A stretch of DNA of 64,000 nucleotides from contig OY728159.1 of assembly GCA_963277665.1 (NCBI GenBank), forward strand, positions 1,020,785,343 to 1,020,849,342, read 5' to 3'. Within the stretch, counting starts at the first letter, position 1. Each line of letters begins with the position of its first letter. The stretch comes from Viscum album (lineage: Eukaryota > Streptophyta > Magnoliopsida > Santalales > Viscaceae). Below, in pieces: positions 25,785 to 36,032 of this stretch. The notes under the pieces are model-generated. The model made no database searches and was not told the DNA's origin. It saw only the letters and a program-made list of their open reading frames with translations. The position numbers and the translations under genes are program-made.

Positions 25785-26965
25785 GGTTCACGGTTTCATC
25801 CCTGTCACGGTGCCACATCAACAAATTCATTTTATAGTGCCACAACGCAAAGTGTCCATTTCACGGTGGCATTGTAACCTCCTGGCACAGTCTCACCATA
25901 TGTCTTGTGCCATCAGTTCAAAATAGTCTCACTGAAACACCACACACCATTTCTTACTTTTATTGTCTCACTATTTCATTCATTGTAACCCCAGCTACCA
26001 TTTACTATTTCCATAAAAATACCCTCCCACCGTTTTCACGGTCTTACAAACACAACTACCTGTTCTTTACCCATTTGTTTCCCCGTAATTTTCTACTCAT
26101 TGCCTCACACAAACTCATAGAACTGTTTCTTATCGAACTACTTCTCTCGCACCATCTTCGCTTCACGGTTTAATCTTCCGCATGCGACCATTTCTCACCC
26201 ATTCATCAACTATTTCACAAACTAACCAATGCATCCAAGACACTCAAAGCCGTTGCTGGCCATGTTGGGTTGAACTGTGAGCAGATTCCATTCCGATGTT
26301 GCCACATTACCATGAGACTAGTGTGTATCTCCAGCATTGCCACCAAAACTATCCTCTTCCTCACCTCTACCATACTCATAGTCATCGTCGCCACATTCAT
26401 CAGTGCTGAAAATTCCATACCACATACCCAAAATTAGAGCAGAAACAAGACCCAAAAAAATAAAATCTATTTTCAAAGTGTTTAATAATAATAGGTGTTT
26501 TGAATTGTCGCCATCATTTTGAAGCTGGAGGAGTTCTGCGAGCTATTATGGGAAGAGGTCCGTCACTAATTTTCTTGAAGGAGGAGATCCAAGGAGCTGA
26601 GTTGTGCCACTGAATAAATGAGAAACCGATTTCTCATCACCGCAAACTGCCTTGAACTCCACTTTTTCTATGACTTACTCACCATTGCAAAGTTTTCGAG
26701 CTCCGATTGTGTGTGCTGAAGTCTCAATGGGATTGGGTTGATTTCCATCATTTGAGTGTCATCACCACTGTGGAAGGAATTATACTCACCACTGGTCAAA
26801 TCACAAGGATTAGAACCTGATTTCACCAGAACAATGAGGAGATCCATCACCTTCACAGATGGCCACTACTACTTTCGAAGTCCACCGCTGGAGATCTGAA
26901 CCCTTACACAATGAGATTGGGAGGAAGAAACCACAATTTTCAACCCCCTTTGCGCTGAATTTGGG
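25785..26965. other. Compositional island in D's LTR (possible captured sequence)
   Basis: This 1.2-kb stretch has mixed base composition and lies between two extremely AT-rich blocks. It is present in both LTRs (46,370-47,565 in the other). It begins with several 'cacggt' words and contains open stretches on both strands: plus 25,907-26,173 and 46,493-46,882, minus 26,668-26,856 and 47,235-47,438. The minus-strand frames share an 'LTSG..NSFH.GDDTQMMEINPIP'-like stretch in both copies. I recognise no protein. It could be a captured host fragment or simply LTR promoter and leader sequence. Confidence 0.45.
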
Positions 26966-28418
26966 GGGGGGAGAGTAAATAAAAAAATAAAAAGAAAAAG
27001 AAAATAATAATAATTAATAAATTAATCAAATAAATATAATATAATACATAATAATCTTTATAATAATAAGTAGATAAGTTATAAAATAGGATATTATAAA
27101 AATTAATAAGATTTTATAAAATTAAATTATAAACAATAAAATTTGTAAATTAAGTAGAATATTAACGAATATAAATACATAAATTTTTTATCTATAACAA
27201 TATAAATATAATAATTAAATTAATAAAGTAATAAATATTAATCTAATTTAAGAATTCAATTAAGTTTTACTAACTAAATATTAATAATACTGACACTAAT
27301 TTAATAATTTAATTAATAATAATAAATTAAATAATTACTATTTTTACTTATTTAATAAATAAATTATAATAATAAATAATAATTATCAATTATGATATTT
27401 ATTAATTAAATTTAGTTAATTTTCAATAAGTATTTTAACTTTAGACTTTAAAAAAATAAAATAAAAATTTAATTTCTTTGTGTTTTAATTGTTTTATTTT
27501 GTTTTTAATTTTACAGGTTCATTCAAGAGATGTGCATATGTCTAGATTCACACAACTAACTCAGTGAGAGTTAGTTATGTGAGATAAATTAGTGTGACGT
27601 GCCTGTCGTGAAAAAATGCACGTGTGCGGTGAAGCAGAAAAGGACGAGTCCAAGTCGGTGAAAATTGGGCGGTGACATGCAGTAGATGATGGAGGATACA
27701 AAAGCAGAGCAACATGAATTTTTTGGAGAGGAATTCATTCGATCTTTCACTTGAGAGAAGAGCAAGAATCTTGGAGGAGAATCCTAGAGCACTTCTCAGA
27801 GAACCTTTCCCTAGAGACCTGAGGTCTGGATGCAACAACAATTCATACTATCAGAGGGAGTTTTCTTCATCTGTTTTCTTTCAAATCACTTCCTCTGTAA
27901 TTGAATGATTTTTGTATTTGTAATAGAGCTAATGTTATGCTAAATAATTCTAGTTTGGGGTGGAAATCATGTCTATCGGATATATTTTTCCTTATTTCTC
28001 TCTATCATTTTTAATGTGGTCAGCATTGATCGACAAGGTCAGTTCTGATTACTTTCAAATGCAACATACCACCTACACATAATCTTTAAAATCCACAATT
28101 CAATCAGTGAGGTTGATCATGTTTCTTTAAAAAATAAAAAATTCACAAATACTTAGGGAATTATGGCAAGTTCATCCTGTTTTCATTTTCAATTCAAACT
28201 TTTTACAATTGATTTATTTCAGAGCGGCGAACTCTGAAATCAATCAGCCTATCTGTATTAACTCTTGGTGAGAGAAATAAGTCATTCTCTTTTTGGTGGT
28301 GCAATGCAGTAACTTTTAAGTCAATTGGAGTTCTTTTAAAACCAGTAGAATGGAGATTTTCCCCATATGTTTTACTTGATTGTTCACTTATCAACATTCT
28401 AAATCTCCGTTTCTTACT

Positions 28419-28424
28419 ATTTTT
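28419..28424. other. Empty site corresponding to the solo-LTR insertion
   Basis: In D's 5' LTR the sequence reads 'ttcttactatttttagccgg' with no interruption. At the same point of the 3' LTR (49,003-50,337) an ATTTT duplication flanks 1,325 bp of inserted LTR. This fixes the insertion point and the duplicated bases. Confidence 0.9.
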
Positions 28425-28692
28425 AGCCGGTTTCTTGTTTCATTACTGTTTTGAACAAAAAATCAAAAAGACTGTGGTATATCATCTAGGAAAAATTAAT
28501 AATAAAAGTAAAGAAATAGAAAATCTATTCCACTACTGACAACAATGGGGTCTTTTTATAAGATTTTAGATAAATAATGGTCAAATTCACCTTCTCTGTG
28601 GGTTCAACCCTACTTGCCACATATACTGCATTTAGTAGGATTATAAATTATAAACTTTGACCAGCTTCAACGATGGTTTAGGTAATGTTTTT

Positions 28693-28711
28693 TGGCACCA
28701 CTTTCAAGGAA
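28693..28711 (+). other. Primer-binding site of element D (decayed tRNA-Asp type)
   Basis: TGGCACCACTTTCAAGGAA corresponds to the Athila-type site TGGCGCCGTTGCCGGGGAA. The differences are mainly CpG-type transitions. It lies about 8 nt past the estimated LTR end. Confidence 0.7.
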
Positions 28712-28984
28712 TGCACGAGCCATTATTTTTATACAAATTAAAATAATAATATAAAAAGAAACCCAAGGAAAATTGAAAAATTTAATACTATAAAAAAAAA
28801 TCTTCTTCAATTAATACTGAATTGCTACTATTTTCTGTATTGTTGAACTCGTGATTAGTTCTACTATTGTTCTATTTTGAACTGTTATTACACTTTTCAG
28901 GAGAACAGGAGAATTCCTTGTTACATTATAGTCTTTAAACACTAAATTATACAAACATTTAACTACTCCTAAAAACATTGTATT

Positions 28985-29248
28985 GGAGAATCAGAATAAC
29001 AGAGTTGATCAAAACATGAATGTTCCACAGCCCATCGTTCTAGCCCTTCAGTTACCTAGAATTATGGAGTATCAAATTCTAATTGTATCATGTAACCCAT
29101 ATTGTACTAGGATGACCCCTAGGTCTAAGAACTATGAAATTAAAATGTATCACCTTTCATAACTTCCTTCATTCAATGGTATTCCAGGAGAGGATTCACT
29201 TGAGTTCATTAGAGAGTTCTATAGTTATTTATAAAAATTATTTCTAAG
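28985..29248 (+). pseudogene. Gag pseudogene of element D, first part
   Basis: This is the N-terminal part of an Athila-type Gag. The frame starts in a 'MEYQILIVSC' segment equivalent to the 'PRT(M/L).(E/D)Y..PT' leader. It continues through 'LPSFNGIPGEDSLEFIREFY' (29,161-29,220), which corresponds to the 'LP.FHGL..EDP...L.EF' block at the start of the Gag domain. A stop is present near 29,160 and another near 29,230. The frame is broken at 29,248 by element E and continues at 40,781. Confidence 0.75.
29244..29248 (+). repeat. Target-site duplication of element E, left copy
   Basis: CTAAG lies directly before the LTR terminus TATAAGG. The identical CTAAG lies at 40,776-40,780 directly after the opposite terminus GGTGTTACA. 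Confidence 0.9.
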
Positions 29249-30499
29249 TATAAGGCCCCCAACCTTAAACATTACTTAATCTTGAGATATTTCAAGAATA
29301 CACCTTGAGGATCTTTTCAGGTTTAGAGTTTTAGAGAATTAGATCATAAAACTTGCATTACATTCCACATTTAAACAAAGTGGTTAAGTAAAATATAGTA
29401 TTCATTTTTCCCATCAACAGAAAAATATTTAAAATAAAACATGGATTCTGTCGTGACACTTCCTTGAGACGATCATTATATCATGTACCCTTCCCTTGAC
29501 CTGTGAAAAACATTTCAAAAACTTGGGATGAGAATAAAAATCTCAGTAAGGGATATAAAAATATGGAAAGGAAACATGAGTGCATATATACATAAGAATG
29601 AAATCATACTTTACCCATAAAAAATAAGCACTTTAACATACCTCATCAAATCATGAATAAATCATAGAAATCGTAAGACATAAAGGTAACTTGAGTCATT
29701 CATAACATTCTTACGTAGGGAGTAACCCTCTTGGTTACGTTTGAAATACCCATCATAGTATATTCCCTAAATCTCTTCGGAGAAACCTTAAAGTTTAACC
29801 CCTTCATGTTACCCAATGCATTGGAGAGCTATATCGGGCTCAACCGCCCTTAGTTTATCACGGAACCACCCGTCTTCATAATAATGCCCAAGAACCATAA
29901 CATAATCGTATCACATAAAACATACATAAAAGAAACATAACATTTCCACATTTAAATCACAAGATATCAATACAACACATTGATATAATAGAAACATTAT
30001 GAAAACCATTTTCAATACCAAAATAAAAGAAAAGTAAAACATGGTATTTATTTTTCATTAAAAAAAAGGTATGGCTTGTAGTGTAAGCCGAAACTCAAAT
30101 AATGGTCACGGCGGCGGAGATGTCATTGTCACCGCATACGTACGAAAAAAACATTCCCTTTTGTCGTTTAGTAAAAGGCTACATATAAAAAAGATTCCTT
30201 TCGGATAAATGTAAAAGTAAAAGGGGTTTATACACCATATAAAAGAAGGTTGTGTATAAAACAAAATATGCCTCAATGAAAGGAGATTGAGACGAAGTCC
30301 CATACAAAGACGGTATCCTTGAATTAAGGATAAATCAATTACATAATTATGTGTGACAAACTAATACACCAAATATAAGTGGATATTAAGTGTAAAAAAA
30401 TCAAAGGTTATTCACACATATTCATAGAATGACATATTCAAGGAGTACAAGCTTATCCCAAAGAATCAAAATTGTGTTAAGAAGTTCCCTTGCAAAAAA

Positions 30500-31270
30500 T
30501 TGACAGCCTAACGACGTCACTACAAATTTCAGAAAATGAGTTGATGAGAGATAAAAAGGGTATCTCATCACATGGATATAAAATTTAAATCACCAAGGGT
30601 ATATAAGAACATATCCCAACATAATTTTATGTGAATTAAAAGACATAACAAAATAAGTCTTTTAAAAAGAGGAGGGTGAAAGGTTCCCTTACCGACATGG
30701 GTATCTTTCGAAACATACACCCCGTGAAAGAAGGACAATACAACATTGATGTAAATACTCATAAATGAAAGTATATTGCACAATGAGTAATATAATGGCC
30801 AGTACATACACCACTCAAAGTAAATTGTGGCAAATGTAGCATAAATCTCACGGGAATAAAAGTGAGATGAAAAATCCCTTACGAAAACTCGGCAGCCTAA
30901 CGACGCCACTTAAAACTTACAAAAATGGATTGATGAGATCAAATAGGGTCTCTCATAATATTAACATAAAGTTTACAGAAAGAGGAATATAAAATAACAT
31001 CCCCCAACATAACAAAGAAGAGCTTAAAATAAGTGACATAAAGGAGAGTACTTAAAATGAAAGAGAGAGGTTAGATCTCTTACGAAAATTAGGCAGCCTA
31101 ACGGCGCCACTCAAAACTTTCAAAATGGATTGATGAGAGAAAATAGGGTCTCTCTTCATATGAACATAAAAAGTACAGTAGGACTAATATAAAAGAACAT
31201 CCCAATCATAAGAAAGATGAGCTTAAAAGTAATGACATAAAAGAGTGTACTTAAAAAAAAGAGAGGGGTA
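30500..31270. repeat. Tandem sub-repeats in E's LTR
   Basis: Units begin with 'gcagcctaacg.cg(c/t)cact' at about 30,503, 30,892 and 31,093. Each is followed by 'ttgatgaga..aaatagggtctctcat' and 'acataa.g.agag'. The same units recur at about 37,285, 37,673 and 37,877 in the other LTR. The last two units are about 200 bp apart and the first gap is about twice that. Confidence 0.65.
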
Positions 31271-32365
31271 GGATCCTTTACCTCAAGTTCGACTTGTCTT
31301 GTTCGTTTCTTTATATTCCTGAATAATAAACATTGTTCAATTTATATTTGCCTAATTATTTTCTTTAAATATTATTATTCAGTTCATATCACATATTATA
31401 ATTTTATAATACTTTTTTTAAAATGTTAGTTCATATCAGACGTTTTTGCCGATGTTTGGTACATGATTGAAAAATGAACTTGTTTGAAAAATTATTGACC
31501 ATGTAGTTATAAGTAAATAATTTAAAATATCATATATATCCAGTACATATTCATTTTATACTATTCCATATCATTTGGATATAAAAAACTAAAAGCACCA
31601 TTCATGGAGACGGTAGGTCGTACGTACGCATGAACACTACTTTCATTTCTTTTTCATATTAATGGAATTAAAAATAAATAATATATATATATATATATTA
31701 TAATTATAGTATAATATATATTTTATATAGGTCAAATATGTTCATTAATTTCATTCATTATACATTCCATGTATTGCATGTACGAGTCACATCACTTGAG
31801 GGGGCGGTAGTCCACACTTCCTCATATGAATTTATCGCATTTGCACAACATGAAAAGAATAAAGGTATGTTTTAAATATAAAATACAGAAGAATATAGTA
31901 AACATAAATACCATATATATCATATATAAAATACAGTGACATCATAATGGCGACCTTTAACGGTGTTAAAAGAATATTGAACAATCATCGTTTCGTGAGG
32001 CAGAAAATTGCCAACCATAGAAACAGTATGTTCTTTAACCATTAGACGAATGTGTGTGTAAGTGTAGATAGAATCCTTCACATAACAAAATCCTAGTATA
32101 TTGAAGATACTGGTGTCGTTACAAAAGAAAATAATAAAATGAGTTTAGGGGGTTGGAGAAACAAAATAAAACATAAGAACACAAGAGAAAACACTACCTT
32201 TAAAATGGGTAACTCTCTATGATTTAAGCTCAAAGGCTTCCTTGGAAAAGATTCTGCCCAAAGTGAGGCTTCAATGATGAATATAGGGATGTGGAGAGAT
32301 GAAATGGGCAGGGGTTGGCCGAGCCAAAGGCTTGAGAGGTGTGTGTAAGGGGGTAGAGGTGGGGG

Positions 32366-32376
32366 CCTTTTATAAG
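32366..32376 (-). promoter_or_regulatory. TATA-like box of E's 3' LTR
   Basis: On the minus strand this reads CTTATAAAAGG, followed by a C-rich stretch. The same motif is at 39,143-39,153 in the 5' LTR, where it would drive the element's RNA. Confidence 0.65.
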
Positions 32377-34001
32377 AGGAGAGGAGGGGCACTCTTGGAA
32401 AGTAAAGAAATGTTACTTTATTTTAAAATGAGTTTCGGATTTAAAAGGTTCCACATTGATATAATTCGAGGATACAGTGATAAGGGTTCTAAATATACCC
32501 ATCCAATAGGTTTTTGACAAGTGTATGTTATAGTTTTAACATTATGTTTTCATTTTGTTTAATTCCTTTATTAATGATGTAATTGTTTCATCATCATGAT
32601 GTCATAAATAATTTAATTTATTTAATGTCTAAAAATTATGAAAAAAATACTATGATGTAGGAAATATTTTTATATTTACAATGACAATTTATAGTCAAAA
32701 ATATGACTTGTATAACCCCATGTATAATTTTGTTTAGTAAAATAACTCATGTTTGTGACATTTTTACTTTAACATTAAATAAAAAGATATTAATGTCATT
32801 TTCATTCCAAAGTGGCTCCATGGGGTCCCCAAGTTGACCCATGGATTTTATTGGTCGGCCATGACACATACAATAAGGGTAGGACATGTGTCAATCTTAT
32901 CTCATATTATTAAAACATTATTTTTACCTTAAACTACACTAATTACCTCTAATCGCGATTAAAAACATAAAAGTTACTATTCACCAAAAAATTATTTTAG
33001 TCCCATTGAACCACATTTTACTTCTTAATGACAACCATGTATGTTGGATTTTTGAAATTCAAAACACAGAGGTGGTAAATTTTCATTTAAACGAAAAATC
33101 AGTTTTTTTAAGTACCACTTAGTGGTTTCACTATTCATCAAAAATTGAAGTTTCTCAGAAAAATACCAAAACTTCACCCTAAGATATATTTGATATTACA
33201 AATTCAAAAATGATGTCTATTTTAAAAAATTTAGAACATATAAGTTACATTAATTAATTTAATAATTAATTCCCGCTATTAGAGCAAATAGCGTGTTTTT
33301 ATGAAACAATATGTACCAAAAGATTGACACTAGTTTAAGTCCAATTTCAAAGTGAAATTAATTCCAATGACCACTATTAGATTAAATGGTGAAAATATAT
33401 TCTAATTTTAATTTAAAAACAATTAAAAAGACAATCTAATCATATAAATAAATTAGATTAAAAAGAGTTTTTGAATTAAAATACAACAGTTTTCACTATT
33501 CATTAAAAAATGAACATTATCAGAAAGATACCAAAAATTTACACAAAGTCTATTTTGATGTCCCGATTCTAAATAAGAATTGTATTTTTTCAACTATGAC
33601 ACATAAAATTTTCAAAAAGTGAATTTAAAAGAGTTTCTCCATCAAAAGGCGGTTAATCGACCTTTTAAAGAATATTAGAATGTTTACGCTTAAAATTGGA
33701 TTCATTCGCATTTTTAATCCACTAACATTTATTGTAAAGAGTAAAAATATTTGAAAAACATATATAATAATTTTGCAGTTAGTTCTGTTTACTCCCGTCA
33801 TTACAACGGCTAGGCGTTAACTACCATTTAAAATAATATTATTTTATTATTAGAGTGCAACGTAAGATTCCCAAGAAACTTGTTGTTGCGTATTGGGTAC
33901 GCCGTCGAGCATAGAATCCCCTTTGAAGTAATATTAATATTTTATTCACAAATATGGATAATATAAAAATGTCATATTCTTTATTTACCTGGGGTGTTAC
34001 A

Positions 34002-34016
34002 TCCTTCCCCCCTTTT
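34002..34016 (-). other. Polypurine tract of element E
   Basis: On the minus strand this reads AAAAGGGGGGAAGGA and touches the 3' LTR start TGTAACACC. It is intact and canonical for plus-strand priming. Confidence 0.9.
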
Positions 34017-35239
34017 AATAATTGCATCCTCGCAATTTTAAAATTGGGCTTGGAAACATCCTTGAAAGTCTCACATAGGAACAAGAGTCGGTAAAACAAT
34101 CACTTTAAAATAAAGAAAGAGAAGTACAGAGGTCACCTGAGTGAACCCATACTAGGATTCAATGTAGGAAAACATGGACATGGAGGAGAAAACATAGGGT
34201 CATGTTCTGATGGAGAGTGATAGAAAACATGTTTAGGAGAAAGTTAACCACAAGAAAATCACAAACTTGAGATGGGTTAAACAGTATTCGATTCCCCAGT
34301 AGGAATAGTTAATAGACAAAATTTTTGTTTGAAGTTTATTTTTATTGGGGAATTTATTCACAAGGAAACATAATCACTTATCATGTTGACTTCCAACTTT
34401 TATTAGATTTCTTACACAAACTCATATTTTCTCCAAAAGACGAGTATTTAGGAAGACTTGTTCACATTAAGAGTACTATAATCAACTTCTAGAGAATCAC
34501 CTACTCCAAAAAAGAGAACTATATAATTCCCATGACTTTATACATTAACCAAAACCAAAACCAAAATGGTTAGTACAAGATCAGATAATCCAGAAAAGGA
34601 TAACCCTTTATAAAAATAAAATCTATTCTTAATCTCCAAAATTTGTCCAACAAAACCCAAAGTTCAACGAGGACCATTCGATAAACAACTTGTCCATAAA
34701 ATTATTAAAAGTAAACCAAACTAAGATTAAAACCCAAATATTTGAAGGATTTAGTCACATAGTCTTCCAAGTTAAATCGTAACATTTATCTCCAAACAAC
34801 ATCAGTTGCTCTTAAAGTCTCGTATTGAAAATTAATTAACCTAATCACATATCCTCCATGATAGGTTAATAAATTTCTATAGATAACCCAAAATCAACTT
34901 ACTATTAATTCATAAAATCATCTAACCAAAAAGAATCTGTCAAACTAACCAGGGACTTCACATAGTCCAGTGGTAGGCGATAACTACCAGTTGCACTTTG
35001 GTTGTGGGTTCGATTCCCATAGCTTTGTCCAACACGACGGGTTGTCACACGGTCTACATGTTTTCCATTTTATAAAACTCCAAAAATAACCCTAACATGT
35101 GTTAATCTCAATAGTTTCCTTATACCTCTCATTTTCATCCAAATTCGTTACGATCTCAATATCTTAATTCTTGAAGTCTTATTTCACCACCATAAGATAA
35201 AATAAAATGATTCCCAAAATGAATAATATCATACCTTGA
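34017..35239 (-). other. Non-coding interior of element E
   Basis: This is AT-rich sequence between the F-box-like frame and the polypurine tract. I see no gag, protease, RT or integrase motif on either strand. The only structured item is the tRNA-like stretch near 34,951-35,035. Confidence 0.6.
34951..35035 (+). repeat. tRNA-related SINE-like fragment or tRNA pseudogene
   Basis: A box A-like TAGTCCAGTGG (34,963-34,973) is followed 44 nt later by a box B-like GGTTCGATTCC (35,007-35,017). The latter can form a T-arm (GTGGG/CCCAT). No full cloverleaf forms and the acceptor arm is poor, so it is not a working tRNA. The internal promoter layout suits a tRNA-derived SINE. It is on the opposite strand to element E. 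Confidence 0.5.
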
Positions 35240-35896
35240 TCATGGCGTCCACTTGGTTTCATCGTCATCTTTCTCATGTAGGTAGAAGTTCCATGCATTA
35301 CAACAATGATTTAGAGATCCTACAAAATCATTTGCTTCCTCCATCCAAATACACCTTGTACAACATGGGTCATATGGGTGTTCACAGAAAAACAATTTTG
35401 GAAAATAATCATGTATGACATATAATTCCAAAACATCTGATAAAACATGATTTCTATAAAATAGTCAAACAGAATTTGAGTTGAAACTTTATATTATTGG
35501 TCCTTATAAAATACCATAAGTATGTGCTGAGAGACTATATTTTAAAATAAAATACAAATAGGTTGCACAAGGGTCTCCTTCCTCAACACCATTTTTAAAA
35601 TCATAATATGCTTCAAATTCTTGTGATAAGGTAAAATATTTGAAAATACCTTGATAATATTTACCTTTCTTGAAAATATGATAATATTGTGAAAATAGTA
35701 TTGGTATAAACACAACCCATGATCAACGATGATAACGAGGTATAGTGGAGGTGTTTGATATCTCAAACAACTGCTTGCAAGTGAGTTGTATTCTAGAAAA
35801 AGTTTCACAATCATCCGAACATGAATTTGCAATAATTATTGCAAGCATGTCATCAGGAAGAGATAGGAATGTCGTTTGAGATCCTTCTCCTTCCAT
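35240..35896 (-). pseudogene. Captured F-box-like gene fragment (At2g35280-like) in element E
   Basis: A single reading frame runs from ATG at 35,896 to 35,240 (about 218 codons) and is interrupted by only four stops (TGA at 35,723-35,725, TAA at 35,504-35,506, then a TAA and a TGA shortly after). Residues 13-45 look like an F-box: LPDDMLAIIIAN, then 'FSRIQLTCKQLFEI'. Residues about 85-120 ('YYQGIFKYF' and 'GVEEGDPCATYLYFILKYSL') match the 'LY.QG...YF....G...L..A...G...A.Y.....L' layout that follows the F-box in plant At2g35280-like proteins. The C-terminal 'CEHPYDPCCTRCIWMEEANDF' fits their Cys-rich end. F-box proteins recruit substrates to SCF ubiquitin ligases. The frame lies in the sense direction of the element, about 125 nt after the primer-binding site, where gag would be. 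The family call is from pattern memory and needs a search. Confidence 0.6.
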
Positions 35897-36019
35897 TCGT
35901 AACAGACATTACTTGACCTGAAAAAAGTTATAAAACAAGTATTTAACTGAAATAATAGATATAAGGACTAATCATGTGTCTAACAAAAAATCCTAATCCC
36001 TAAAGTTGTCTAAACCAAC

Positions 36020-36030
36020 CTCTGATACCA
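36020..36030 (-). other. Primer-binding site of element E (initiator tRNA-Met)
   Basis: On the minus strand this reads TGGTATCAGAG, a perfect match to the plant tRNA-iMet primer site. It is separated by 2 nt from the 5' LTR end at 36,033. Confidence 0.93.
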
Positions 36031-36032
36031 AC

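Larger units (their letters stand above)
25047..28684 (+). mobile_element. 5' LTR of element D
   Basis: This is colinear with 45,634-50,600. It has three parts: a very AT-rich block (25,050-25,780), a block of ordinary composition (25,785-26,965), another AT-rich block (26,970-27,520), and then an R/U5-like part. That last part ends in the 'ctagtttggggtggaaatcatg' landmark near 27,950, typical of Athila-type LTRs. The edges are uncertain by a few bases because terminal TG/CA dinucleotides are decayed. Confidence 0.8.
29249..34001 (-). mobile_element. 3' LTR of element E
   Basis: This is the left copy. It starts TATAAGGCCC and ends GGGGTGTTACA on the plus strand, and is colinear with 36,033-40,775. 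It contains a TATA-like box (32,366-32,376, minus strand), tandem GCAGCCTAACG sub-repeats (30,500-31,260), a CGTACGTACG palindrome (31,619-31,628) and an AT microsatellite (31,681-31,699). Confidence 0.92.

Noticed and set aside
30106..30909. Frames repeated in both LTRs of E (also at 36,888-37,589) taken as conserved proteins
   Set aside because: They match because the LTRs are duplicates. They cross the tandem sub-repeats and have no recognisable motif.
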